A stretch of 49,621 nt of DNA from [Scytonema hofmanni] UTEX 2349 (GTDB lineage Bacteria > Cyanobacteriota > Cyanobacteriia > Cyanobacteriales > Nostocaceae), in the NCBI RefSeq assembly GCF_000582685.1, contig NZ_KK073767.1, forward strand, positions 55,412 through 105,032. The letters are read 5' to 3'. Under the pieces are notes generated by a model. The model ran no database searches. It saw nothing but the letters and a program-made list of their open reading frames with translations, and was not told the DNA's origin. The position numbers were made by a program, and so were the translations under genes. Numbering within the stretch: the stretch's first letter is position 1; each line of letters begins with the position of its first letter. Positions 25,074 through 34,029 of this stretch are shown here, in pieces.

Positions 25074-28000
25074 ATGAGCCAGTATATTCTCAGTAGTCTT
25101 ACAGATGATGAAGAACTTAATTTTTCTGAAGAAGCAGAGGTTTTCGTTTTTCCCACTTCTTTCGCTCAACAGCGATTGTGGTTTCTTGACCAGTTAGCAC
25201 CGGGCAATCCATTTTACAACGTGTCAACAGCACTTCGCCTGACAGGTTCCTTCAACTTCACCGCCTTAAAGAAGACATTTAACGAAATTGTACGTCGCCA
25301 CGAAACCTTACGCACTACGTTTGTTATGGTAGAGCAGCAACCAGTGCAGGCGATCGCACCCAGTTTAACCATACCTCTTCCCCTAATAGACCTACGCCAT
25401 TTCGAGAGCCAAGAACGCGACACACAAGTGCAGCAAATCGTAAACCAAGAGGCTCAACGTCCTTTCAACCTCACCACTGGCCCATTGCTGCGAGTAAAGC
25501 TGCTACAAATGGATGAAGCAGAATATCTGCTGCTGCTAAATCTACATCACATTGTTGCCGATGGCTGGTCAATTGGAGTGCTAATTAAAGAATTGGGGTT
25601 ATTATACAAAGCCTTTGCAGAGGATAAGCGATGTCTGACGACAAGCGACTCCGTGTCTACGCCCCTGCCAGAACTACCCATTCAATATGCAGATTTCGCC
25701 GAATGGCAAGGGAAGTGGCTGCAAGCAGTAGGAGCAAACGGCTGTTCGCCCCTACAAACCCAGTTAGCTTATTGGCAAAAGCAATTAGACGGGATTTCGG
25801 TATTGAATCTCCCCACCGACCGACTCAGACCAGCAGTTCCTACCTACAGGGGTGCAAAACAATTTCTAGAGTTACCACACTCCTTAACTCAAGCGCTAGA
25901 AGCACTGAGTTACCAAGAAGGCGTTACCTTGTTCATGACAATGCTTGCCGCGTTTCAGACTTTGCTCTATCGCTACACGCAGCAAGAGGATATTGTAATA
26001 GGTTCACCTATTGCTAATCGCAATCGTAGCGAGCTAGAAGGATTAATTGGTTTTTTTGTCAATAGCTTGGTGTTACGTACAGATTTCTCAGGCAAGGCGA
26101 CGTTTCGAGAATTGTTGAATCGAGTGCGAGAGATAACTTTAGAAGCATACAGTCATCAGGACTTGCCTTTTGAAAAGTTGGTGGAGGAACTTCACCCAGA
26201 GCGAGATTTGAGCTATCATCCTTTTTTTCAGGTTGTATTTAGCTTACAAAACACTCCTATCGAAACGCTAGAATTACCTGGGTTAACACTTTCGCTATTT
26301 GAGTTCGATAGCAAAACTGCAAAGCTTGATTTAGAATTCCATTTGTGGCAAGACTTGGAAAGTTTGAAAGGACAAATGGTTTATAGCACCGATTTATTTG
26401 ATGACAAAACCATTACGCGAATGCTAGGACATTTCCAAACGCTGCTAGAAAGCATTGTTGCAAATCCAGAACAGCGGATTTCAGATTTGTCTTTGCTTAC
26501 TGTGCAAGAACGACAAGAGTTATTAATTGATTGGAATGACACTAAACGAGACTATCCAGAGAACAAGTGTTTTCACCAATTATTTGAAGCACAAGTGCAG
26601 GAAACTCCCGATGCGATTGCGTTAAACGCACGCTCCGCGAACGCACTAGTTTTTGACGATGAACAACTCAGCTACAAAGAGTTAAATATACGCAGCAACC
26701 AACTTGCACATTATCTGAAAAAATTGGGGGTAGTCCCTAACGTTTTAGTAGGTATTTGCGTAGAGCGATCGCTAGAGATGATCGTCACATTATTAGCCAT
26801 CCTCAAAGCGGGTGGAGCATACCTGCCTTTAGATCCGAGCCTACCTCAAGAACGTCTTAACTTCATCCTAGAAGATGCACAAGTTTCAATCTTGCTGACA
26901 CAAGAAAAGTTACTCAAGCATTTTGAAGACTTCTCGAATCCAATTATTTACATAGATAAAGATTGGGAAACTATTACACAACACAGCCAAGAAAACCCAA
27001 CTAACTGCGTAATATTTGACAACCTAGCTTATGTTATCTACACCTCTGGCTCAACAGGAAAGCCTAAAGGCGTTTTGCTCCAGCATCGAGGATTATCTAA
27101 CTTAGCAAAAGCTCAGATTGAAATTTTCAACTTACAACCGAATAACCGCGTTCTGCAATTCGCATCATTAAGCTTCGATGCCTCAATTTTTGAGATTGTT
27201 ATGGCACTACAAACAGGAGCAACTCTTTATTTAGCAAACAAAGAATCCCTTCTACCCGGACAACCTTTGCTCAAATTCTTGCGCGAAAAAGCTATTACTC
27301 ACGTCACCCTTCCACCAGCAGTCTTAGCAGTCTTACCTACAGAATCACTGCCGACATTGCAAACTATTATCTGTGCAGGCGAATCCTGTACCGATGATAT
27401 TGTAAAACGTTGGTGTAACTCTCAGCGTCGGTTTTTTAATGCTTATGGCCCTACTGAAGCAACAGTTTGGTCAACTGTTGCAGAGATTAGTACTATGAGT
27501 AAAAAACCGCCCATCGGTCGCCCTATTGCTAACACTCAAATTTATATATTAGATAAGTATTTACAACCTCTACCAATTGGGATTCCTGGCGAATTATACA
27601 TAGAAGGTGAAGGATTGGCACAAGGCTATATTAACCGTCCAGAATTAACTACTGAAAAATTTCTTCCCAATCCTTTTAATAATAAAAAGGGAGCGCGACT
27701 TTACAAGACGGGTGATTTAGCTCGGTATCGACCAGACGGTAATATTGAATTTTTAGGACGCATCGATAATCAAGTAAAAATTCGGGGATTTCGCATTGAG
27801 TTGTCAGAAATTGAAACAGTGCTGAGTCAGCATGAAAGTGTCAAAAAAGCAGTAGTAATTGTTAAAGAGAACATATCTGGTGATAAGTATTTAGTGGCTT
27901 ATATTGTTACCAATGTAGAGACGCAACGGCAGTCGCTACAACGGGGAGCCACTCCGTTGGACGGGTTCCCCGGCTTGAAGGAAGTGGCGTGGGAACCCCC

Positions 28001-29357
28001 GCAACGCGCTGCCTCAAATTTTGCGTCTCTACTACGCAAATTCTTAAAAGAAAAATTACCCGAATACATGGTGCCAAAAGCTTTTGTAGTCCTGGATTCT
28101 CTGCCGCTAACAGTTAGTGGCAAAGTGGATCGTTTGGCGCTAACAGCACTCGACAGTCCCGCTAGCCGCTTAATAGATAAAGCATTTATCGCTCCTCGTA
28201 CTCCAACTGAGTCAACCTTGGCAAAAATTTGGGCTGAAGTCCTTAATGTTGAGCGTGTAGGTATTCACGATAACTTCTTCGACTTGGGAGGAGATTCGCT
28301 TTTAACTGTACGCCTCCTGAAGCAAATACACAAGCAGTTTGAGAACGAATTAGCGTTATCTACCTTATTTTTAAATCCGACAATTGAAAGTTTAGCAACT
28401 GCTCTATCCTCAAAAGCAGATTCTCTCCCGTGGTCTCCCTTAGTTCCGATTCAACCTGCTGGTTCAAATCCACCTTTTTTCTGCGTCCATCCAATTTTTG
28501 GTGTTGTTTTTCCTTATTACGAATTAGCTGCTAATTTGGGAAAAAATCAACCATTTTATGGGCTACAACCCATTGGACTTGACGGGAAAACTCCTCCACT
28601 AACTCGCATTGAGGATATGGCTACCCACTACATTGAAGCATTGCGGAGAGTGCAGCCGAAAGGCCCTTATTTTTTGGGAGGTTGGTCTTTTGGAGGTTGG
28701 GTTGCTTTTGAAATGGCTCAACAACTCCAAAAGTCTGGGGAAGAAATGGCTTTACTCGCTGTGCTTGACACTTTAGCGCCAATTCCAGGCAATATACCTT
28801 CTTTGGGTAGTGGTTTCAAGTTTATGCTGACGACAGTGGCGCGATATATATGGCCCTTTTTCCTCGATTATTTTTATCTGATTATTGCGATCGCCAATAA
28901 CAGAATTAACAGTTTAACTTCTGGGTTAACTAATTTTAATAAAATTGTGCAAAATTCTGTTTGGGAGTCGCTAACGCGATCGCTCCAAACAAATCTATTC
29001 TCCAACTTCATCCTAAAAGAGGATGCCACAGTCAACCTTATATCTGAAGAATCCAAGTTAAGACTTTTAAGCGAGTTAGCAATTCGTCCAATGTTTCGCG
29101 TTTTTTATGCCAATAGCCAAGCAGTTCTTAACTACGTTCCCCAAGCTTACCCTAAACGAATTAATCTTTTCAGAACAAAGGTTCAATCAAGCATTGCCAA
29201 GGAAGATCCGAGTATGGGTTGGGATCAGCTAATTGTGGGAGGAACGGAAATTCATCATATTCCTGGCAATCACCTAACTATGCTCAGAAAACCCCATATC
29301 CAAATTCTCGCCGCACAGCTAAGAGCTTGTATTGAGAAAGCACAGAATTTAAAATAA
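25074..29357 (+). CDS. nonribosomal peptide synthetase, C-A-T-TE terminal module
   Basis: A 1427-residue single-module NRPS ending in a thioesterase. The condensation domain has HHIVADG (from H158). The adenylation domain has SGSTGKPKG, NAYGPTE, YKTGD and a specificity code read as DAFTIAAVWK, closest in my judgement to aromatic (Phe/Tyr-like) codes, though W at the ninth position is unusual. The carrier domain is DNFFDLGGDSLL (serine near 1074). The C-terminal thioesterase has GWSFGGW (serine near 1205) and a late GNHL histidine motif, so it should release the peptide by hydrolysis or cyclisation. Several in-frame repeat insertions enlarge it relative to NRPS2. It sits first in the locus although it encodes the last biosynthetic step. 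Confidence 0.93.
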   Translation: MSQYILSSLTDDEELNFSEEAEVFVFPTSFAQQRLWFLDQLAPGNPFYNVSTALRLTGSFNFTALKKTFNEIVRRHETLRTTFVMVEQQPVQAIAPSLTIPLPLIDLRHFESQERDTQVQQIVNQEAQRPFNLTTGPLLRVKLLQMDEAEYLLLLNLHHIVADGWSIGVLIKELGLLYKAFAEDKRCLTTSDSVSTPLPELPIQYADFAEWQGKWLQAVGANGCSPLQTQLAYWQKQLDGISVLNLPTDRLRPAVPTYRGAKQFLELPHSLTQALEALSYQEGVTLFMTMLAAFQTLLYRYTQQEDIVIGSPIANRNRSELEGLIGFFVNSLVLRTDFSGKATFRELLNRVREITLEAYSHQDLPFEKLVEELHPERDLSYHPFFQVVFSLQNTPIETLELPGLTLSLFEFDSKTAKLDLEFHLWQDLESLKGQMVYSTDLFDDKTITRMLGHFQTLLESIVANPEQRISDLSLLTVQERQELLIDWNDTKRDYPENKCFHQLFEAQVQETPDAIALNARSANALVFDDEQLSYKELNIRSNQLAHYLKKLGVVPNVLVGICVERSLEMIVTLLAILKAGGAYLPLDPSLPQERLNFILEDAQVSILLTQEKLLKHFEDFSNPIIYIDKDWETITQHSQENPTNCVIFDNLAYVIYTSGSTGKPKGVLLQHRGLSNLAKAQIEIFNLQPNNRVLQFASLSFDASIFEIVMALQTGATLYLANKESLLPGQPLLKFLREKAITHVTLPPAVLAVLPTESLPTLQTIICAGESCTDDIVKRWCNSQRRFFNAYGPTEATVWSTVAEISTMSKKPPIGRPIANTQIYILDKYLQPLPIGIPGELYIEGEGLAQGYINRPELTTEKFLPNPFNNKKGARLYKTGDLARYRPDGNIEFLGRIDNQVKIRGFRIELSEIETVLSQHESVKKAVVIVKENISGDKYLVAYIVTNVETQRQSLQRGATPLDGFPGLKEVAWEPPQRAASNFASLLRKFLKEKLPEYMVPKAFVVLDSLPLTVSGKVDRLALTALDSPASRLIDKAFIAPRTPTESTLAKIWAEVLNVERVGIHDNFFDLGGDSLLTVRLLKQIHKQFENELALSTLFLNPTIESLATALSSKADSLPWSPLVPIQPAGSNPPFFCVHPIFGVVFPYYELAANLGKNQPFYGLQPIGLDGKTPPLTRIEDMATHYIEALRRVQPKGPYFLGGWSFGGWVAFEMAQQLQKSGEEMALLAVLDTLAPIPGNIPSLGSGFKFMLTTVARYIWPFFLDYFYLIIAIANNRINSLTSGLTNFNKIVQNSVWESLTRSLQTNLFSNFILKEDATVNLISEESKLRLLSELAIRPMFRVFYANSQAVLNYVPQAYPKRINLFRTKVQSSIAKEDPSMGWDQLIVGGTEIHHIPGNHLTMLRKPHIQILAAQLRACIEKAQNLK
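25728..25755. repeat. 28-bp imperfect palindrome inserted in the NRPS1 condensation domain
   Basis: The segment begins GTAGGAGCAAACGG and ends CTGTTCGCCCCTAC, an imperfect dyad of the GTAGGGGCGAACGG type common in Nostoc-like genomes. It adds about seven to nine residues (VGANGCSPL) where the paralogous NRPS2 reads directly from WLQGE to LQTQLAYW. A second short repeat-like insertion lies near 25628-25664. Confidence 0.7.
27915..28032. mobile_element. 118-bp MITE-like element inserted in frame in the NRPS1 adenylation domain
   Basis: GTAGAGACGCAA (27915-27926) is perfectly inverted at 28021-28032. The segment encodes a Gly/Pro/Gln-rich stretch (VETQRQSLQRGATPLDGFPG and following) between the A8 core and the LLRKFLKEKLPEYMVP block, where NRPS2 has only a short loop. 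It contains a smaller internal dyad (CAACGG at 27939, CCGTTG at 27954). The ends match a common GTAGAGACGC repeat of heterocystous cyanobacteria. Confidence 0.8.
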
Positions 29358-29365
29358 GGATCGTT

Positions 29366-32300
29366 ATGTCTTCTGAAGAAGTCTTCGTTTTTCCAGCATC
29401 TTTTGCTCAACAACGGCTATGGTTTCTCGACCAGTTGATCCCCGACAATGGTATCTACAATGTGCCGACAGTAATTCGTTTGACCGGTTCGCTGAAATTA
29501 GCCGCACTAAAACAGACTTTTAACGAAATCGTGCGTCGCCACGAAACTTTACGCACAACTTTTATTGTGTCGGATGGGCAACCCCTACAGGCTATTGCAC
29601 CCAGCTTAACAATACCTCTTTCTGTATTAGACCTCCAGCAATTGCCAGATGATGAACAAGAGGTTAAAGCAAAGTGTATTATTACCGCAGAGATAGAACA
29701 TCCTTTCGATTTATCCTCCGGGCCATTGCTGCGAGTAATACTCCTCGTCCTTTCTGAGACAGAACATATTCTATTATTGAATATGCACCACATTATCTGC
29801 GACGATTGGTCTATGGGGGTACTGATTCGGGAACTGGGAACGCTGTATGCAGCTTTTGCACAAAACCAGCCTTCTCCTCTATTAGAACTGCCTCTTCAGT
29901 ATGCCGATTTTGCTCACTGGCAGCGCGAGTGGTTGCAAGGAGAAGTACTCCAAACCCAGTTAGCTTACTGGCGGGAGCAATTAAACGGTATTTCCATACT
30001 GCATCTGCCTACTGACAAACCAAGACCAGCTATACAAAGCTATCAAGGATCAACGCAATTTCTAGAATTACCGAAAAAGCTAATTGATGCACTAGAAAAG
30101 CTGTCACAGCAAGAAGGTGTTACCTTATTTATGACATTGGTGGCAGCATTTCAAACATTACTTTACCGCTACACACACCAAGAAGATATCGCGGTAGGTT
30201 CGCCAATTGCTAATCGTAACCGCAGCGAAATAGAAGGGATAATTGGTTTTTTTGTCAATAGTTTGGTGCTACGTAGCAACTTATCTGGAAACCCCACCTT
30301 TCGGGAACTACTAGGCAGAGTACGCGAAGTAACATTAGGAGCATACAGCCACCAAGATTTGCCCTTTGAAAAGTTAGTTGAAGAACTACATCCAGAGCGG
30401 AACTTGAGTCATCATCCGCTATTTCAAGTGGTATTTGGTTTTCAGAATGCGCCAATGTCAGCGCTAGAGCTACCTGGATTAGTACCTAGCTTTATGAATA
30501 TTGACTTGAAAAAAACACGTTTTGATTTGGAACTGCATCTGTGGAAGTGTTCTGAGGATTTTAGGAGCTTATGGGGCGGAAACTGGGAATATTCTGAAGG
30601 TTTTCGAGGCGTAATTGTTTACAACACAGATTTGTTTGATCAAGCCACTATTAGCCGGATGGTGGAACATTTTAAAAATCTGTTGTTAGCTATTGTTGTA
30701 AATACAGAAGAACGAATTGCAAATTTACCGTTATTAAGTGAAGCGGAGTTACATCAGGTATTGGCGAAATGGAATAACACCCAAGCCGATTATCCTCAAG
30801 ATAAGTGTATCCATCAATTGTTTGAAGAAAAGGTACAACAGTATCCTGATTCTATAGCAGTAAACTTTGCTAACGAGCAACTGACTTATCAAGAGTTGAA
30901 TACTCGCAGCAATCAACTAGCACACCACTTACAAAAAATCGGAGTATGTTCAGAAGTTTTAGTCGGCATTTGTATCTCACAGTCTATAGAAATGATCGTC
31001 GGATTGTTGGGTATTCTTAAAGCAGGGGGAACGTATGTTCCATTAGACTCAAGTTATCCTCAAGAGCGTCTAAATTTTATGCTTGAAGATGCACAAGTTT
31101 CAGTGTTGCTGACACAAGAAAACTTGCTCAAGCATTTTGCAGGTTTCTCAAAACTAATTATTTCTATAGATAAAGATTGGCAAATTATTAACCAAGAAAA
31201 GGAAGACAATCCCGAAAGCGATTTAAATAGTGATAATTTAGCTTATGTTATTTACACCTCTGGTTCTACAGGAAAACCCAAGGGAGTTGCTGTACCTCAC
31301 AAAGCTGTAAATCGGTTAGTGTGCAATACGAACTATATAAAATTATTACCATCTGATAAAGTCGCCCAAGCCTCAAACGCCTCTTTTGATGCAGCTACAT
31401 TCGAGATTTGGGGAGCGCTACTTAACGGCGCTCAACTTGTAGGAGTTAGTAAAGATATAACCCTCTCGCCTCACGAATTTGCATTAAAACTACGAGAAAA
31501 AGGTATCAGTATTCTGTTTTTGACTACTGCGTTATTTCAACAGATTGCCAGAGATGTTCCACAAGCTTTTACTTCGTTGCGATATTTGCTGTTTGGTGGC
31601 GAGACTGTTGATAAAAGATGGGTTAAAAAGATTCTTAAACATGGTGCGCCAAAGCATTTAATTCATGTTTATGGGCCTACAGAGAATACAACATTTTCTT
31701 CTTATTATTACGTACAAGATTTACCATTAGCCACATCTTTTCCTATTGGTCGTCCCATTACAAATACGCAAATTTATATATTGGATGCCCATTTACAACT
31801 AGTGCCTATTGGTGTTACTGGCGAATTATATATGGGTGGGGAGGGGTTGGCGCGAGAATATCTCAATCTAACTGAATTAACTGCTAAAAACTTTATTACT
31901 TATTCTTTTAGTAATAAACCGAAAGCACGTCTTTATAAAACTGGTGATTTAGCTCGCTATTTACCTGATGGCAATATTGAATTTTTAGGTCGCATTGACA
32001 ATCAAGTAAAAATTCGTGGCTTCCGCATTGAGTTGTCAGAGATTGAAGCGGTGTTAAATAAACATCCAGCAGTGAGAGAAACTGTTGTCATTGTTGGTGA
32101 GGATGTACCTGATGATAAGTACTTGGTAGCTTATGTTGTTCTCAACCAGGAACAGATAGCGATGCAAGAGGTGCAAGGCTTTACATCCTTACTTCGTCAA
32201 TTCCTCAAAGAAAAGTTACCACAATACATGGTGCCAAGCGCCTACGTGATACTGGAATCTCTACCTTTAACACATAATGGCAAAGTGGATCGGCGTGCTT

Positions 32301-32638
32301 TACCCATGCCTGATACAATTTCTTTCAATAATCAAGATTATGTGGCACCGCGATCGCAAGTTGAAGAGTTACTTGCCCAAATTTGGGCTAAAGTCTTGGG
32401 AAAAGAGCAAGTAGGTATCTACGACAATTTCTTTGAATTAGGTGGTCATTCTCTCTTGGCGACTCAGTTAATTTCTCGAATCCGCGATACTTTCCAAATA
32501 GATGTACCTGTACGCAATTTGTTTGCAGCACCAACTGTTGAACAACTTACTAAATACATTGAAACAACTTTTTGGGCGGCAAAAAGTTTAGATAAAGTTG
32601 GAACTACGGGTCAGGAGCGAGAAGAGGTAGAATTTTAA
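29366..32638 (+). CDS. nonribosomal peptide synthetase, C-A-T module (Ile/Val predicted)
   Basis: A 1090-residue elongation module that starts eight bases after NRPS1, with AAGGA before its ATG. The condensation domain carries HHIICDD (from H141), so the usual DG is DD while the catalytic histidine is kept. The adenylation domain has SGSTGKPKG and VYGPTEN; the specificity code reads DAFFLGVTFK, a code associated with Ile (or Val) in cyanobacterial peptide synthetases. The carrier domain is DNFFELGGHSLL with serine near 1027. No thioesterase, epimerase or methyltransferase is present. Its stop overlaps the stop region of the convergent hydrolase gene by four bases. Confidence 0.93.
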   Translation: MSSEEVFVFPASFAQQRLWFLDQLIPDNGIYNVPTVIRLTGSLKLAALKQTFNEIVRRHETLRTTFIVSDGQPLQAIAPSLTIPLSVLDLQQLPDDEQEVKAKCIITAEIEHPFDLSSGPLLRVILLVLSETEHILLLNMHHIICDDWSMGVLIRELGTLYAAFAQNQPSPLLELPLQYADFAHWQREWLQGEVLQTQLAYWREQLNGISILHLPTDKPRPAIQSYQGSTQFLELPKKLIDALEKLSQQEGVTLFMTLVAAFQTLLYRYTHQEDIAVGSPIANRNRSEIEGIIGFFVNSLVLRSNLSGNPTFRELLGRVREVTLGAYSHQDLPFEKLVEELHPERNLSHHPLFQVVFGFQNAPMSALELPGLVPSFMNIDLKKTRFDLELHLWKCSEDFRSLWGGNWEYSEGFRGVIVYNTDLFDQATISRMVEHFKNLLLAIVVNTEERIANLPLLSEAELHQVLAKWNNTQADYPQDKCIHQLFEEKVQQYPDSIAVNFANEQLTYQELNTRSNQLAHHLQKIGVCSEVLVGICISQSIEMIVGLLGILKAGGTYVPLDSSYPQERLNFMLEDAQVSVLLTQENLLKHFAGFSKLIISIDKDWQIINQEKEDNPESDLNSDNLAYVIYTSGSTGKPKGVAVPHKAVNRLVCNTNYIKLLPSDKVAQASNASFDAATFEIWGALLNGAQLVGVSKDITLSPHEFALKLREKGISILFLTTALFQQIARDVPQAFTSLRYLLFGGETVDKRWVKKILKHGAPKHLIHVYGPTENTTFSSYYYVQDLPLATSFPIGRPITNTQIYILDAHLQLVPIGVTGELYMGGEGLAREYLNLTELTAKNFITYSFSNKPKARLYKTGDLARYLPDGNIEFLGRIDNQVKIRGFRIELSEIEAVLNKHPAVRETVVIVGEDVPDDKYLVAYVVLNQEQIAMQEVQGFTSLLRQFLKEKLPQYMVPSAYVILESLPLTHNGKVDRRALPMPDTISFNNQDYVAPRSQVEELLAQIWAKVLGKEQVGIYDNFFELGGHSLLATQLISRIRDTFQIDVPVRNLFAAPTVEQLTKYIETTFWAAKSLDKVGTTGQEREEVEF

Positions 32639-33762
32639 GGAGAAACACTTGAGTTTGAGCAGCCGGCACAAAACGCGCTAACCGCTTCGGCAAACTGTTG
32701 GTTTTGCTCCATTAGTGCCATGTGTCCGCCTGGGTTGAGGGTAACTCGTTGAGAGTTCGGCAATTCAGCTTTCATGCGATCGCTGGCAACAGGTTTAGTT
32801 GCTATATCTGAATTGCCGCAAACAACCAACACAGGTACTTTAATAGTTGCAAGTGTGTCTGTTTCGTCAAACTTCAACATTCCCAGTGTGCCACGAGCTA
32901 AAACACCAGGCGAACCCAATGCTGATAATAGACCTGCAAAACTTAGTTGACCCCGTGTTTCTGTACCCGTAAATCCAGATAGTTCGACGGTGATGTACAG
33001 CGAACCATTCAAATACGAAAGCCAAGTCATCAACCAAAAAATCGGCCACAGCACGATAGTCAGGTACAACACAGGTTCGAGTAGCGGTTTCTGCAATTTA
33101 CGTACCAGACCGCTAAAGATACAAGTTTTGACCGGATTGGTGTAAGTAGTATCTACAAGAATTAAGCCAGCCACCCGACTCCCTAATTGCTCTGGAAACA
33201 GCCTACAAAATGTGAGGTTAATCATCCCACCCATACTGTGCCCTACCAAGATAACAGGTTTATCCCCTGCTATGGCGATAACAGCTTCTAAATCACGGGC
33301 ATATTTTTCTATAGAGTGATCGTTGTTTTTCGGTTTGGCGGATTTTCCTAACCCTGGTAGATCCCAGACAATTACTCGGAAGCGATCGCTCAGTTGTCGT
33401 TTGGCATAATACCATAGAGTACTGTTTGGCCCCCAACCGTGTGACAAGATAATCGGTTGACCATCTTCAGGGCCAAAAAACTCTACTTGCAGTACACTAC
33501 CATCCGGTCGTGGCAAACGTTGAACAGTTTTGCTACGCATAAACTTAGGTTCATCGGCTCCAGGACGGCGCAGCAATGGCAAACTGATAAAACGACCGCC
33601 AAAAGTCCACAGAACCATTATTAGCCCAGCCACTAAGTAAAATGTTCCTACAAGTTCTCCTTCGTACCACTCATAGAGAATGTAGCTCCCCCCGCCAATT
33701 ACCGCAATCGACAGCAGTTGAACCAGCCATACAAACAGAAAATTATGAGGCATGAATATCAT
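32635..33762 (-). CDS. membrane-anchored alpha/beta hydrolase
   Basis: A 375-residue alpha/beta-fold hydrolase. Two hydrophobic segments near the N-terminus (about 8-27 and 38-53) should anchor it in the membrane. The catalytic triad is visible as serine in VGHSMGGM, aspartate in CGNSDIATKP and histidine in NPGGHMALME. The substrate is unknown. It lies between NRPS2 and NRPS3 on the opposite strand, so it could be a tailoring or export-linked esterase for the peptide, but the antisense orientation makes this only an inference. ATG 33753 is an alternative start nine bases downstream. Confidence 0.85.
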   Translation of the reverse strand: MIFMPHNFLFVWLVQLLSIAVIGGGSYILYEWYEGELVGTFYLVAGLIMVLWTFGGRFISLPLLRRPGADEPKFMRSKTVQRLPRPDGSVLQVEFFGPEDGQPIILSHGWGPNSTLWYYAKRQLSDRFRVIVWDLPGLGKSAKPKNNDHSIEKYARDLEAVIAIAGDKPVILVGHSMGGMINLTFCRLFPEQLGSRVAGLILVDTTYTNPVKTCIFSGLVRKLQKPLLEPVLYLTIVLWPIFWLMTWLSYLNGSLYITVELSGFTGTETRGQLSFAGLLSALGSPGVLARGTLGMLKFDETDTLATIKVPVLVVCGNSDIATKPVASDRMKAELPNSQRVTLNPGGHMALMEQNQQFAEAVSAFCAGCSNSSVSP

Positions 33763-34029
33763 GAGCCTAAACCTTGCAATACGTTGTTCACTGCGTTGTC
33801 TTTTAGCTTCATACCATAGTTATAATCATGCAACTTTCACTCCCAAGAATGATTTATACAGTGTTATAAGTGTGATAAAAATACTGAGTTAGGTAATAAG
33901 CAGTGCAGCTTGGCAAAAAGAACTATCCAGTTAAAAAATGTTAAAAAGCTAATGACACAAGCAATATTCTTCCAGCATAGCTGCCTACTAACTTCTAATA
34001 AATAACAATACTTGCGAAGGGGTTTAATT

